Positions 1 to 8,553 of a stretch of DNA of 64,000 bases are shown piece by piece; positions within the stretch are counted from its first letter, which is position 1, and the number at the start of each line of letters is the position of its first letter. Where the stretch lies: contig CAYGPZ010000003.1 of assembly GCA_964352025.1 (NCBI GenBank), positions 161,433 to 225,432 on the forward strand. Direction: 5' to 3'. Position numbers and translations under genes: made by a program. Below the pieces are notes generated by a model that was not told the DNA's origin, searched no databases, and worked only from the letters and a program-made list of their open reading frames with translations. The DNA comes from Hirschia sp964352025 (lineage in GTDB: Bacteria; Pseudomonadota; Alphaproteobacteria; Caulobacterales; Hyphomonadaceae).

Positions 1-279
1 AAAAGCAATCAAGTTGCTTTGAGCTTTGGATAGACCATTATTTCGTGCGTTTGCGACACCTGGGTCTGGTTCGGTGACATAATGAATAGGGACGCGGCTG
101 TTTGCGGCAAGCTCTTCGGCGGTTGACTGTGCACCAGCTTCTTTGGTGTTGTCAGCGATCACGATTTCAGCAGTTTCAAGCGCTTTATCGTTCATCGCCA
201 AAATGCTGTTGACGGCATTGCGAAGCCCATCATTGCGGCGAAACGTTGGAATGACGATACTGACGATAGGTGTTGGCAT
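1..279 (-). CDS. Glycosyltransferase family 2, N-terminal part (runs off the window)
   Basis: The reading frame starts at an ATG at 279 and leaves the window at base 1, so only about 93 residues are visible. It opens with MPTPIVSIVIPTFRRNDGL, the usual first beta-strand of a GT-A fold, followed by a helix and by IVIADNT, the second nucleotide-sugar binding strand. A later segment, EPDPGVANARNNGL, is the conserved G-x-AxARN region of GT2 enzymes. It should transfer a sugar from a nucleotide-sugar donor in the cytoplasm. The stop codon of the upstream deacetylase gene shares one base with this start (TGATG), so the two are translationally coupled. The acceptor is unknown; the context suggests a surface or holdfast polysaccharide. 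Confidence 0.85.
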   Translation of the reverse strand, partial: MPTPIVSIVIPTFRRNDGLRNAVNSILAMNDKALETAEIVIADNTKEAGAQSTAEELAANSRVPIHYVTEPDPGVANARNNGLSKAQSNLIAF

Positions 280-1049
280 CAGATAACTCCGCACGCTTTT
301 GCTGCTTGTGTTGGTGTCGGAAGCGAAGCACCCAGCGCGACTGATCGTTTACAAAGGTCTTCTATGACTGAAGATGTCGTTCCGTAGTTAGTTGGGTTAT
401 GGGAGACATCATGGGTAAATATCATGACCCATCCACCTGTTTTTCCAGCCTGTTCAATAGCTTTCTGTGCACGAATAGTTGTTGTTGGGTCGCCGTTTAG
501 TTCAAAACAGCGAAGCTGAGCAAGGTCAACTTGGCCGACATTTATACCCGGCAGGATGCCGCGACAAATATCAAACTGCTTGAATACTTCTTTTTTAGTA
601 TCGAAAAGCGTTTCGCCATATGGGTAGGCAAGGCTTGTCGGTTTGGTTTCAAGTCCGGCTTCTTTAAGCGCATCCAGATTGTCTTGAACATCTTTCAAAA
701 CGGTTTGGGTATCCACCATGGCGCAATCAATATGACTGTGAGTGTGTGCACCGATTTCATGTCCGCGTTTATCTAGATCTAGCATAGTTTCGATATCAAA
801 CATCGCGCCATAGGGGCCATTGGCTTTGATCATTTTCGTACATGCATAGAATGCGGCTCTGCCACCATGTTTTTCGACAATGTCCGCGCCATTTACGGCT
901 GACATTGGGAAGTCGTCGAAAGTGAATGAAACCTGGAATTTATCAGCGCCGATTTGCGCTGGCGCCGCGTGTCTCCACTGGGTGAGGCGGCGTTTTATTT
1001 TGGCAGGCAATGTGCGTGATGGATTATGTTCCCAATCAATATCAATCAT
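279..1049 (-). CDS. Polysaccharide deacetylase, NodB homology domain (HfsH-like)
   Basis: Predicted metal-dependent N-deacetylase of an amino-sugar polymer or its lipid-linked precursor. The NodB motifs are in order: TFDDFP with the Asp pair near residues 45-46, the metal-binding HTHSH at about 102-106, LAYPYGE near 150, and a final FTHDVSH. No signal peptide or membrane segment is seen, which fits a cytoplasmic enzyme such as HfsH of Caulobacter. An upstream ATG at 1064 exists in the same frame. I prefer the ATG at 1049 because GAGG sits about eight bases before it and the overlap with the upstream gene shrinks to 8 bases (ATGATTGA). The HfsH relation is an inference from size (256 residues), motif order and neighbours. 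Confidence 0.85.
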   Translation of the reverse strand: MIDIDWEHNPSRTLPAKIKRRLTQWRHAAPAQIGADKFQVSFTFDDFPMSAVNGADIVEKHGGRAAFYACTKMIKANGPYGAMFDIETMLDLDKRGHEIGAHTHSHIDCAMVDTQTVLKDVQDNLDALKEAGLETKPTSLAYPYGETLFDTKKEVFKQFDICRGILPGINVGQVDLAQLRCFELNGDPTTTIRAQKAIEQAGKTGGWVMIFTHDVSHNPTNYGTTSSVIEDLCKRSVALGASLPTPTQAAKACGVI

Positions 1050-2037
1050 TGAGTGCCTCAGCATAAACGAGTGCGCGCCATAGTTTGAGTACGCGTCCTT
1101 TTATCGAAACGGGTAGAGGGAGGAATTTTGCAGAAATAATCCACCCACTGATTGATTTGAATAGGGCTTTGAAAGGTAAAGATGACAACGCATTAGCAGC
1201 TTTGAAAAGGCTAGTGGATTTCAATTCATTCGGGTGCTTCTCAATGGCTTTTTTGAAGTTTGGACCGGAGGCACCGTATTTGCGCATTAAAGTATGTATA
1301 TTATCCAGACCTAGATGTGTCGCAGTGTTATCCAAGTGGATCACAGGATAGGAATGAGCAATACGAAGGCCCCAATCAACATCTTCCCAGCCCCAACCTT
1401 GGAAGCTCTCATCAAATGGTATTTCTTCGAACAGTTCTGCATGAGCCAAAACATTGCTCGTAAACACATATCGGCCAGGCTCCGTGGACCGTATCTCAGC
1501 GGGAACACACTCTGATTGTTCTGCTTGCCAACGGTGAAGTGCAAACTCTGATGAGTTGGTAGCTTGTTGTAGAGAAAAGCCTCCGACCACAAGTTTAGGC
1601 GTAGGATTGTTGTCTATTTCCGAAATGTAGTTTGATAGAAAGTTATTGCCATCTGGAAGCATATCTGAATCTAGCAGCAAAACCCATGTGCAACGAGCGT
1701 GATTTAGAAGGCGATTTCTTGCACCCGAGCGACCAAGGTTTTTGACAGCGGAAACAATTCTTATCGGGTAGGTCAATTCCGAAGATGTATCAGATAACCG
1801 TTCAATTAAACCAGTATTTTCACTTCCGTCATCAAAGACAATCAATTCAATTTTATTCGATTGGTCGCATGCTTCCAGTGCTCTCAAGAGAGGAGTGGGG
1901 TCATCTTTGTAGTTTGGTACTAGGATAGAGATTAACTGGCTTGGCTGACGCTTCCATAAAGGATTGTCAAAAACAGTTTCCTTTGATGCACCCGCTTCAA
2001 GCAAGGAGGGTGCAGAGGTTTCTGATTGAACGTTCAT
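1042..2037 (-). CDS. Glycosyltransferase family 2 (surface or holdfast polysaccharide)
   Basis: A 331-residue GT-A enzyme. After a variable leader of about 33 residues comes LISILVPNYKDDP, then IVFDDGSEN near 67-74, the DxD metal site in LLLDSDMLPD at about 121-130, and a C-terminal GWGWEDVDWGLRI near 213-225, the ED acceptor/base region typical of galactosyltransferase-like GT2 proteins. No membrane segments are seen, so it probably works at the inner face of the membrane on a lipid-linked sugar. It lies 12 bases after the glycosylphosphotransferase gene and overlaps the deacetylase start, so the four genes form one operon. HfsG- or HfsL-like roles are plausible but cannot be decided from the sequence alone. 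Confidence 0.85.
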   Translation of the reverse strand: MNVQSETSAPSLLEAGASKETVFDNPLWKRQPSQLISILVPNYKDDPTPLLRALEACDQSNKIELIVFDDGSENTGLIERLSDTSSELTYPIRIVSAVKNLGRSGARNRLLNHARCTWVLLLDSDMLPDGNNFLSNYISEIDNNPTPKLVVGGFSLQQATNSSEFALHRWQAEQSECVPAEIRSTEPGRYVFTSNVLAHAELFEEIPFDESFQGWGWEDVDWGLRIAHSYPVIHLDNTATHLGLDNIHTLMRKYGASGPNFKKAIEKHPNELKSTSLFKAANALSSLPFKALFKSISGWIISAKFLPLPVSIKGRVLKLWRALVYAEALND

Positions 2038-2049
2038 GAAATGCGTTGC

Positions 2050-3576
2050 CTATCGCTGAGTCTTTGAATCGCCAAGGAGGCAAGGGGCAGTTTTCAGAAT
2101 GACATACATGTCAAACCAGAAGGATGCCTTCTCCATATATTCCATATCGTAACGAAGGCGTTCTTTGACCAATTCTGTTGTGTGAACAGGGCCACGGGAT
2201 CCGTTGATTTGAGCCCAACCTGTAAGGCCAGGTTTCATGCGGTGCCGATGAGCGTATTCAGCCACAATGTTGTGAATTTCAATTTCTTCAGTTGTCATTC
2301 CTACTGCGTGCGGACGAGGACCAACAAGAGACATGTCACCTAAAAGAATGTTTATCAGTTGTGGTAGCTCATCGAGGCTAGTGCGGCGAAGAAATTTTCC
2401 AACCTTTGTAACGCGTTTATCATTGCTGACAGTTTGTACGACTTTCTTACCGTCCTCAGCTGCTTTATCTGGCGTCATCGTTCTAAACTTCCAGACTCGA
2501 ATTATCTGGTTGTTGAACCCATGGCGGCGTTGTCTGAAGAAGATAGGTCCCTTGCTATCCAGCCTTATAAATGTCGCGATTAACAGCATAAAAGGAGAGA
2601 ATAGGAGGAGCATGGCAGCTGCGCCGACGATGTCTAGGCAGCGTTTGATAGAGGCTCTACGAGCATCTTTGGGCGCGCCGGAAACATAAGCGGCAGGCGC
2701 ATCAATCAAATCCGCAATAGATGTTTTTTCTGGGCTAAAACCTTCAAGGTCCAGCATGAGTATGACTTCTTGGGGAAGCAATCGGAGCTGATCGATTAAG
2801 TCTCTAACACGATCTCTAGCAGTGGAGGTTACAGTTAGGATAATACGATCAACCTGAGGGAGTTTTTCCCAATTAAGCAAGTCGTCCACTTTACCTAAAA
2901 CGGGCACGCCTGAAATCGAACTCGGCGCGCGGTCCAACCTGTCTTCATAGACGCCTAGAATATTCATATCCCGGCGCTCTTTGTTTTTTTCGATTAAATC
3001 ATATGCAGCAGGCGTTGCGCCTATAATAACGACATTGTCAGATAGAGAGCCAGATCTAGTTAGAGATTTAACCGCAGCTAGATAATGAGCATGCAGACCA
3101 GCAAATCCTAGAAGAAGGATTGAAGATACCTGCAGCAGATTATTTGATTTGCCACCTAGGTTGAAAAACCAACTCAACAACAGAGCTATTAATATGCCTG
3201 AGGTTGCTCCAAAGAGGACACGCCATAAATGAGAGGCTGGCGGTGCATTGAATTTAAATCGGTATGCTCCACAAATTCTCATGCCGGCATATGCAAATAG
3301 CGGCATTAATAGATAAGGAAGTGCTATTCTTAAGCTACCTTCCAACAACTCGACATTCAGAAGATGACAGGCGAGAACTGAGATGCCTAAGCCACCGATG
3401 ACATCGATTAATTTTGCAGTGAGCCTTAGTCCCGCGCGATCAATTGGAAAACGGCGAATAGGTTGTGACTGATACGCAGATTGAGATGAGTTTGATCCAT
3501 CGAATGAACGCAGATTCGCAATGTGATAGCTATCACCTGATGCGTTATCTTCTGTTTCGGTGGTGTCGAGGCTCAT
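2050..3576 (-). CDS. Undecaprenyl-phosphate glycosylphosphotransferase (WcaJ/PssY/HfsE type)
   Basis: Initiating enzyme that would load the first sugar-1-phosphate onto undecaprenyl phosphate. The N-terminal half (about residues 50-180) holds four hydrophobic segments, followed by a Rossmann-like CoA-binding-type domain (VVIIGATPAA). The C-terminal catalytic domain begins at KRCLDIVGAAAMLLLFSPF, the reentrant membrane helix. It contains GPIFFRQRRHG, WKFRTM, RTSLDELPQLINIL and GDMSLVGPRPH, all signatures of the bacterial sugar transferase family. A TTG five codons upstream (3591) is open, but the ATG at 3576 has GGGAA eight bases before it and is preferred. Homologues start holdfast, capsule or exopolysaccharide chains; the neighbouring GT2 and NodB genes fit a holdfast role. 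Confidence 0.92.
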   Translation of the reverse strand: MSLDTTETEDNASGDSYHIANLRSFDGSNSSQSAYQSQPIRRFPIDRAGLRLTAKLIDVIGGLGISVLACHLLNVELLEGSLRIALPYLLMPLFAYAGMRICGAYRFKFNAPPASHLWRVLFGATSGILIALLLSWFFNLGGKSNNLLQVSSILLLGFAGLHAHYLAAVKSLTRSGSLSDNVVIIGATPAAYDLIEKNKERRDMNILGVYEDRLDRAPSSISGVPVLGKVDDLLNWEKLPQVDRIILTVTSTARDRVRDLIDQLRLLPQEVILMLDLEGFSPEKTSIADLIDAPAAYVSGAPKDARRASIKRCLDIVGAAAMLLLFSPFMLLIATFIRLDSKGPIFFRQRRHGFNNQIIRVWKFRTMTPDKAAEDGKKVVQTVSNDKRVTKVGKFLRRTSLDELPQLINILLGDMSLVGPRPHAVGMTTEEIEIHNIVAEYAHRHRMKPGLTGWAQINGSRGPVHTTELVKERLRYDMEYMEKASFWFDMYVILKTAPCLLGDSKTQR

Positions 3577-3792
3577 GCCAGCGATTCCCAATGCGCTCTA
3601 TATTAATACGGTCGGTATCTGCTTTTGCAGATTACGTTTTTAGGAGAAGAATGATGTACTCAACTTGAACAACACTTATCTCTGTTTAAATCTACTATAG
3701 GAAATCTTGCTTAATTATTCTTTGTTTTATTCTACAATAATCATCGTTTTATTATGGACGCAGTTTTTATATTTGTTAAGAGTTGGCGGGAT
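3577..3792. other. AT-rich spacer before the polysaccharide operon
   Basis: This stretch separates the three-gene coiled-coil operon from the glycosylphosphotransferase gene; both are read leftward. It contains a perfect six-pair hairpin, ATCTGC-tttt-GCAGAT, at 3617-3632, and an AT-rich part at about 3700-3770. No open reading frame worth calling is present. The promoter of the polysaccharide operon should lie here, but I cannot place -35 and -10 boxes with confidence. Confidence 0.4.
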
Positions 3793-5358
3793 TTAGAAGC
3801 CTCCACCTGTTTTGAAACCGCCTCCGCGTCCGCCAAATCCGCCACCTGACGATGGAAATTTAACCCCGGATGATGACCGTCGAGAAGGGAATCTTCTCTG
3901 GGTTGATCTTCCTCCACTCGGAAATGAAGATTTTCTCCTGCCGCCCAATCCTGTGCTTTGTCTTGCTGCTTCTTTTGCTATTTCTATAGCGATATCGCCA
4001 AAAATTGTCGGTAGCCCAAGCGTAGACTGGCGTCTGCGTCCGCCAAAGTCTGGATCCACTTTGGGAATTCGGCGAATGATGGCTTTATTCAGCAGGCGTT
4101 TAGCGCCATGCACGTCAGTATGGCCTCGTAATAGCGATGTAATAATGGTTTCAATGCTGGACGCTTTGAAGGCAGCATAGGGGCTGTCAAATTTGGCCAT
4201 TTTGAACTCACGACGCAAGCGTTCCAAAAGCGAAAGATCTTTGCGTCGGTCTGCTGGACTATTGGCTAAGTCTTCCGCAGTCACTTCAAATTCCAGCTCT
4301 TCAGTACGAAGTTTGACCAGCCTATCTACAAGGCGATCATCTTCTGGATTAACTGTCTCAGCGACCAGAATTCTTAAATCAGGGAAACTTGCTCGCTTGA
4401 GTGCATTTTCCAATACGCGGCGGGCTTCCATAGCTGGTCCAGTATCAGCGTTAAGCGCTGCTTCGTGTAATTGAGCTAATGCTTGGTGATGTGCTTCGGC
4501 AGCGTCTAATTGAGCATCAAGCGTGTTGATGGAAGAGCGCAGTTCTTCAACGTTTTCTCGCAGAGTATCTGCTCCGCCAGCGGTGAGTGCTTTAGCTTCG
4601 GCTTCTTCCAATGCTTCTTGGCAGGATTGCAATGCGGCTTCGGTTTTCTGTGCATGTTCAGACAAGCGAATAGGTAATTCGGTCAGCCGTTTGTAATTTA
4701 AGTGTGCTGCATCATATTTACAGAGCTTAGCAACCCAATTGTCCATAAATCGTATGAACGCAGGGGCTTTGTATTCTGTCGTCCTGAATTTGCGTGACCA
4801 TAGATAAACAAATAGAGGATTGTTTTTATATGGCTGGCCTTTTGTCTTCTCGTCTTCTTCCGAAAGCTTAAGTTTCGAGTGGGCGCGTTCTGCAATCGCT
4901 GACGCATCTTCCATAGCTTCAGCAAGCGCTTGATACGCCTCATCTTCAGATAGGCGGAGCTCAATCTTCGTCACTTTTTTCTCATACTGATCGACAGCAT
5001 TATCGAGACGTGACGCTAATTCAGATCGTTCATTTTCCAATTTCAAAATGTCATTGGAGGCAGCGTTGAGTTTTTCTTGTTCTTCTTCAACGAACGCAGA
5101 ATGGGAAGATAGTAGTATTTGAGCACGTTTTTCAGAGTTCAGCAGGGTGAGTTCGTTTGCTTCAGTATCGTCTGCAAGAGTTTCCAAGCGCATGTCGGCA
5201 AGCGATTGATACGCGCTGACTTGTTCCTTACGGATTTCTGTAATGCGCGTACGTGCGTCATCGGCAGCCTCGACGGCGTGCGCTAGCTGTGTGCGAGCAC
5301 GTAATATGCTTTCATCAAGTTCCTCTAGCGCTTCTCGTCCGTTTATGGGCCTAGCCAT
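3793..5358 (-). CDS. Coiled-coil protein with Gly/Arg/Ser-rich tail, unknown function
   Basis: A 521-residue protein I do not recognise. Residues 1-175 and about 230-310 are heptad-rich and charged, predicting long coiled coils. Between them a short globular patch (about 180-215) includes NNPLFVYLWSRKFRTTEYKA. After a helical region comes LLNKAIIRRIPKVDPDFGGRRR. The last roughly 75 residues are low complexity, rich in Gly, Arg and Ser, ending FGGRGGGFKTGGGF. That tail resembles disordered, RNA- or phase-separating tails, but no function follows from that. There is no signal peptide or membrane helix. It is the third gene of a tight operon, nine bases after the DUF6384-like membrane gene. It may act as a cytoplasmic scaffold with its two partners; this is inference. 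Confidence 0.8.
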   Translation of the reverse strand: MARPINGREALEELDESILRARTQLAHAVEAADDARTRITEIRKEQVSAYQSLADMRLETLADDTEANELTLLNSEKRAQILLSSHSAFVEEEQEKLNAASNDILKLENERSELASRLDNAVDQYEKKVTKIELRLSEDEAYQALAEAMEDASAIAERAHSKLKLSEEDEKTKGQPYKNNPLFVYLWSRKFRTTEYKAPAFIRFMDNWVAKLCKYDAAHLNYKRLTELPIRLSEHAQKTEAALQSCQEALEEAEAKALTAGGADTLRENVEELRSSINTLDAQLDAAEAHHQALAQLHEAALNADTGPAMEARRVLENALKRASFPDLRILVAETVNPEDDRLVDRLVKLRTEELEFEVTAEDLANSPADRRKDLSLLERLRREFKMAKFDSPYAAFKASSIETIITSLLRGHTDVHGAKRLLNKAIIRRIPKVDPDFGGRRRQSTLGLPTIFGDIAIEIAKEAARQSTGLGGRRKSSFPSGGRSTQRRFPSRRSSSGVKFPSSGGGFGGRGGGFKTGGGF

Positions 5359-5367
5359 GAAGTCTTA

Positions 5368-6363
5368 TCACCAATTAAATATTGTGCCATCGAGCGTGTC
5401 GATGGAGTATTCAGGGGCAATTTCCCCCTTCGTTTTTGTGCCAATTTCTGAAAACTGAATAATGGCGTCATCTTTTTTGTCTTGTGACACTTTGTCAAAA
5501 ACTGGTTTCGGGACGCGAACACCCCAAATATTCACACGTTTTGCTGATTGCGTTTCAATACTGGATATTGGAACAGTCAGAATTCTGCCTGCCCCATCTA
5601 TCGCTTCCACAATCAGATAATAGTTAGGGCGTTGCGGTGCGTCATCTGGAATGCGGAAAAGCCCAGAATATTCACCCGGTCTCGATACAATTCTTACAGT
5701 ATATTCAGCGTTTAAGTCATCTTGTAGCAATTCTAGAGATGAAACGGCGCGCGTGGCATCTGCCTTATTGCCATTTTGAACCGCAAGCATGCCGTCTTGA
5801 TAATAAGTTTCAGTGGCGCGTTTTACGCGGTCATTTTCTGTCGATGCCTGAATCTCTGAACGCAATTCGTTTAGACGAGCTGGAAGCTTTTCTGTCAGTT
5901 CTTGCTGCGCAAATTGAGCCTTTGCTTTGGTTGGTTCGGAGACTCCGAAGTGCCAAACACCAGACGTAATAATTAAAGCAGCAAAAGCCCCAGCGGCAGG
6001 TTTAAACCATTTATCCCGTGCGATATAAATTTCGGCAAGCTTGGTTTGCCAATTTCGGGCAGGGGGCGTGTAAACGAAACGGTTTTCTTCAAGCGCTTTT
6101 ACGCCGTCTCTGAGTTTTTCATCAGAGACTTCTATGCCTTGGGCCGAATAAATCTCGCGTAAACGCTCAATGAGATCTTCTTCCCGGGAGTCCGCATCTA
6201 ATTCACGTAGGACGAGTTGTTCTCTGTGCCGCAAAGTATCAACGATATCCATAGCCATAAGGACGTCATCAAGTGTTTGTTCACTTTTAGGAGCTTCGTC
6301 GTCGACGGAGATAGGTTCTAACTCTTCCGTCACTGGCTTTATATCGTCTTCTGTTTTTGGCAT
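5368..6363 (-). CDS. DUF6384-like single-pass membrane protein
   Basis: A 331-residue protein. Residues 1-110 are cytoplasmic, acidic and helical, with DVLMAMDIVDTLRHREQLV and LIERLREIYSAQGIEV, which I recall from the DUF6384 family (recalled, not searched). One membrane helix lies at about 117-136 (FKPAAGAFAALIITSGVWHF). It is followed by a helical stalk and a beta-rich C-terminal domain of about 110 residues (AEYTVRIVSRPGEYSGLFRI and onward) that would face the periplasm. The start ATG follows directly on the stop codon of the upstream gene (TAAATG) and the next gene begins nine bases after its stop, so the three are almost certainly co-transcribed and coupled. Role unknown. Confidence 0.8.
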   Translation of the reverse strand: MPKTEDDIKPVTEELEPISVDDEAPKSEQTLDDVLMAMDIVDTLRHREQLVLRELDADSREEDLIERLREIYSAQGIEVSDEKLRDGVKALEENRFVYTPPARNWQTKLAEIYIARDKWFKPAAGAFAALIITSGVWHFGVSEPTKAKAQFAQQELTEKLPARLNELRSEIQASTENDRVKRATETYYQDGMLAVQNGNKADATRAVSSLELLQDDLNAEYTVRIVSRPGEYSGLFRIPDDAPQRPNYYLIVEAIDGAGRILTVPISSIETQSAKRVNIWGVRVPKPVFDKVSQDKKDDAIIQFSEIGTKTKGEIAPEYSIDTLDGTIFNW

Positions 6364-7566
6364 TTATGCGTTTGGTAATAGAGCGTTTGATGCGCCTTCT
6401 TGCACGAGACGTGTAAGGCGTCGCTTGCCGTCTTCAACGGTTTCGCGAATTTCTTCGGAATTTTCAGTCGCTAGAACACGCATTTCTTTGATGATTTCTT
6501 GGCTTCTGATTTGATAATTCACAACTGAATCAACGAGCATTTTTACGGAAGCTGCTGAAACTGTAGGGCCATATCCTGCTTTAAGGGCGGCTTCCTGAAC
6601 TTTGCCGCCAATGTCAGCAAGTGTTTCCAGTGACTCGTTCACGCCTTTTTTCATGGCTTCGAGCGTCTGCGTGCTTTCGTGCAGGCCGTGTAGACCCGTG
6701 AATGATGCTGTTAGTGCCGTTAGTACAACTTCATTCGTTGAGAAGAATGACACAGATTGTGCGTAGATACGCTCTTTAGCCGAAGTCGTCTGAACCAAGC
6801 GTGCCATAATCACTTCAGATGTATTGTAACCGATCGTGATATTGTCAGACAAATCTTTGGCAATTTGATAGCGTTTTTCTTCAGCCTGCAATTTACGAAG
6901 TTTTTCGTCGCGGACTAATTCCAGATTTGCGCGGCGGGCTGCATCGTGCCCAACGTAATCAGTTACATCTTGAAGTGCTGTAGCTACGACGTCCTTGGCG
7001 GCGTTCAGCTTTCCTTCGGCTGTTTGAAGAACTTCCAAAGCAAGAACTTCTGACTGTTTAAGCGCGCCACGAAAATCGAGGTAAGCTTCAAGAATTTTCT
7101 TTTCTTTATCAATCTGGCTTGCTGATTCAGCTTGGACTTCAAGGTATAAGTCTTTGATCTTGCCAAAGCGGGAAGCAACATCTCCACGTGTCATTTTCAT
7201 CCAGACATTGGAGACTCGCTCCATAGTTGAAATTTTGCCATCCGAATATTGGTCGACCAGAGATTTTGAATCGTCGCGTATCGAATTGAATGCTGTTGTG
7301 ATGCCTTCATAGCGCTCGCCTACAGTGACGCCAGAGATGTGTTCGCGAACGACGTCGTTAAATGTAGACATCTGGTCAAGTGTACGTGCAATCGCGGCGG
7401 TCTTGTCTGGGTTGAGATCGGAGATCTGCTCAAGAAGGGCTACAATTGGGGCGACTTCGTTCTGTTTTTCCGGCATTATGCCAAGATTGCGCAAGCCACC
7501 GACCGCTTTATCCAGATATTGAAGCGCGCTTGGGCTTTGGCCATTTATAGAAGATTGCGTGTTCAT
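6364..7566 (-). CDS. All-helical protein of unknown function, first gene of the DUF6384-type operon
   Basis: A 400-residue protein predicted to be almost entirely alpha-helical. It has no signal peptide, no membrane helix and no cysteine. Long amphipathic helices at about 100-260 and 310-390 give it a TelA-like or chemoreceptor-like look, but I see no diagnostic motif of either family. The ATG at 7566 is preceded by GGAAGGGA about eleven bases upstream. It leads an operon with a single-pass membrane protein and a coiled-coil protein with a glycine-rich tail. The layout (soluble helical protein, membrane anchor, filament-like protein) suggests a membrane-attached assembly; that is inference only. 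Confidence 0.78.
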   Translation of the reverse strand: MNTQSSINGQSPSALQYLDKAVGGLRNLGIMPEKQNEVAPIVALLEQISDLNPDKTAAIARTLDQMSTFNDVVREHISGVTVGERYEGITTAFNSIRDDSKSLVDQYSDGKISTMERVSNVWMKMTRGDVASRFGKIKDLYLEVQAESASQIDKEKKILEAYLDFRGALKQSEVLALEVLQTAEGKLNAAKDVVATALQDVTDYVGHDAARRANLELVRDEKLRKLQAEEKRYQIAKDLSDNITIGYNTSEVIMARLVQTTSAKERIYAQSVSFFSTNEVVLTALTASFTGLHGLHESTQTLEAMKKGVNESLETLADIGGKVQEAALKAGYGPTVSAASVKMLVDSVVNYQIRSQEIIKEMRVLATENSEEIRETVEDGKRRLTRLVQEGASNALLPNA

Positions 7567-7756
7567 TGAAATGTGTCCCTTCCATTTTCGACAGAATTGA
7601 ACGCAAGAACCCTATCGGAACATAGCCGTGAATTCGTCGATCAGATTATGTCTTACAACAAGTTATACATTGCAAATAGTCTATTCACCTGATGAGCGAC
7701 ATTCTTTTTCGCATATATCTTTCTAACGGATTTTTAATGATTAATTTCAGAAAGAA

Positions 7757-8434
7757 CTAGTTTTCTTCAATCAGATGAGGACCGTTATTTCTGACATTTC
7801 CAACATCTGGCTTTATAGGCCAAGCGTGCATATCAATCGATGGAAATGGGCGCATTAAATCATACACATCATTATAGTGTGCGGTCATCCATTTCTCGAA
7901 ATCTTCTGGATGGATAATCACTGGCATTCTGGTGTGAATACCCGCCATCACATCGTTTGGTGTCGTTGTTAAGATCGTGAAAGTATCTAATTCGGACCCT
8001 TCGATCATAGCGCGGCTCCAAAGCCCTGCACAGCAAAACCAACGCCGATTGCGAAGGTGTATGGCAAAAGGTGTCTTTGAACCTTTTGGGCCACTCCATT
8101 CATAAAACCCGCTCATTGGAATGAGACATCTATGATGTCGGAAGGGGCCTTGAAAAGATTTGCTCTGATTTACGCCTTCACTGCGCGCATTGAAGGTGGG
8201 AAATTTTTTCTCTGACAGTGGTTTGCGCCACCAAGAAGGAATGAGGGACCATTGTGCTGGAACAAGTTCATATCCCGGTTGATGGTGCTCTAATGGTCGA
8301 ATAATTGGCGCAAAGGACGTCGGCGCTATATTGTAATTAGCTTCAGGAGGCGCGACGTTTTTGGGCGCAATTAAATTAAGGGCAGAATAATATTCTTCCC
8401 AAGTCACACCATGTCTAAAAAATCTTCCGCACAT
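7757..8434 (-). CDS. SRAP-family abasic-site DNA-protein crosslink protein (YedK/HMCES-like)
   Basis: SRAP proteins bind abasic sites in single-stranded DNA through the N-terminal cysteine and shield them. The frame is open further upstream (to 8506), but the real start must be the ATG at 8434, because Met removal then exposes Cys2 (MCGRFFRHG), the crosslinking residue. Other conserved sites are present: YNIAPT with its Asn near 35, FNARSE at 81-86, MSGFYEW with Glu112, and IHTRMPVI with the catalytic His near 171. At 225 residues it is of normal family length. It is transcribed divergently from a MarR-type gene across a 119-base region, so shared regulation is possible. Confidence 0.92.
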   Translation of the reverse strand: MCGRFFRHGVTWEEYYSALNLIAPKNVAPPEANYNIAPTSFAPIIRPLEHHQPGYELVPAQWSLIPSWWRKPLSEKKFPTFNARSEGVNQSKSFQGPFRHHRCLIPMSGFYEWSGPKGSKTPFAIHLRNRRWFCCAGLWSRAMIEGSELDTFTILTTTPNDVMAGIHTRMPVIIHPEDFEKWMTAHYNDVYDLMRPFPSIDMHAWPIKPDVGNVRNNGPHLIEEN

Positions 8435-8492
8435 ATTTTTCTTCATAAGCCGTAAGCGTAATTTGCACCAGCTAAAAAAGCGATGTGAATTA

Positions 8493-8507
8493 ATTGATAA
8501 AATCAAT
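8493..8507. promoter_or_regulatory. Candidate MarR operator between the SRAP and MarR genes
   Basis: A perfect inverted repeat, ATTGAT-AAA-ATCAAT, lies in the divergent intergenic region, within an AT-rich stretch with looser flanking dyads (gaatta and aattca). MarR-family dimers usually bind such palindromes overlapping their own promoter. Binding by the neighbouring regulator is inferred from position only. Confidence 0.4.
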
Positions 8508-8553
8508 AGTTGATAAATTCATGTAATTTGATATCCTATCACCTGAATAAGTT

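Noticed and set aside
3812..4180. Proline-rich open frame antisense to the glycine-rich tail gene
   Set aside because: It is the mirror of GC-rich low-complexity codons of the real gene and has no start signal.
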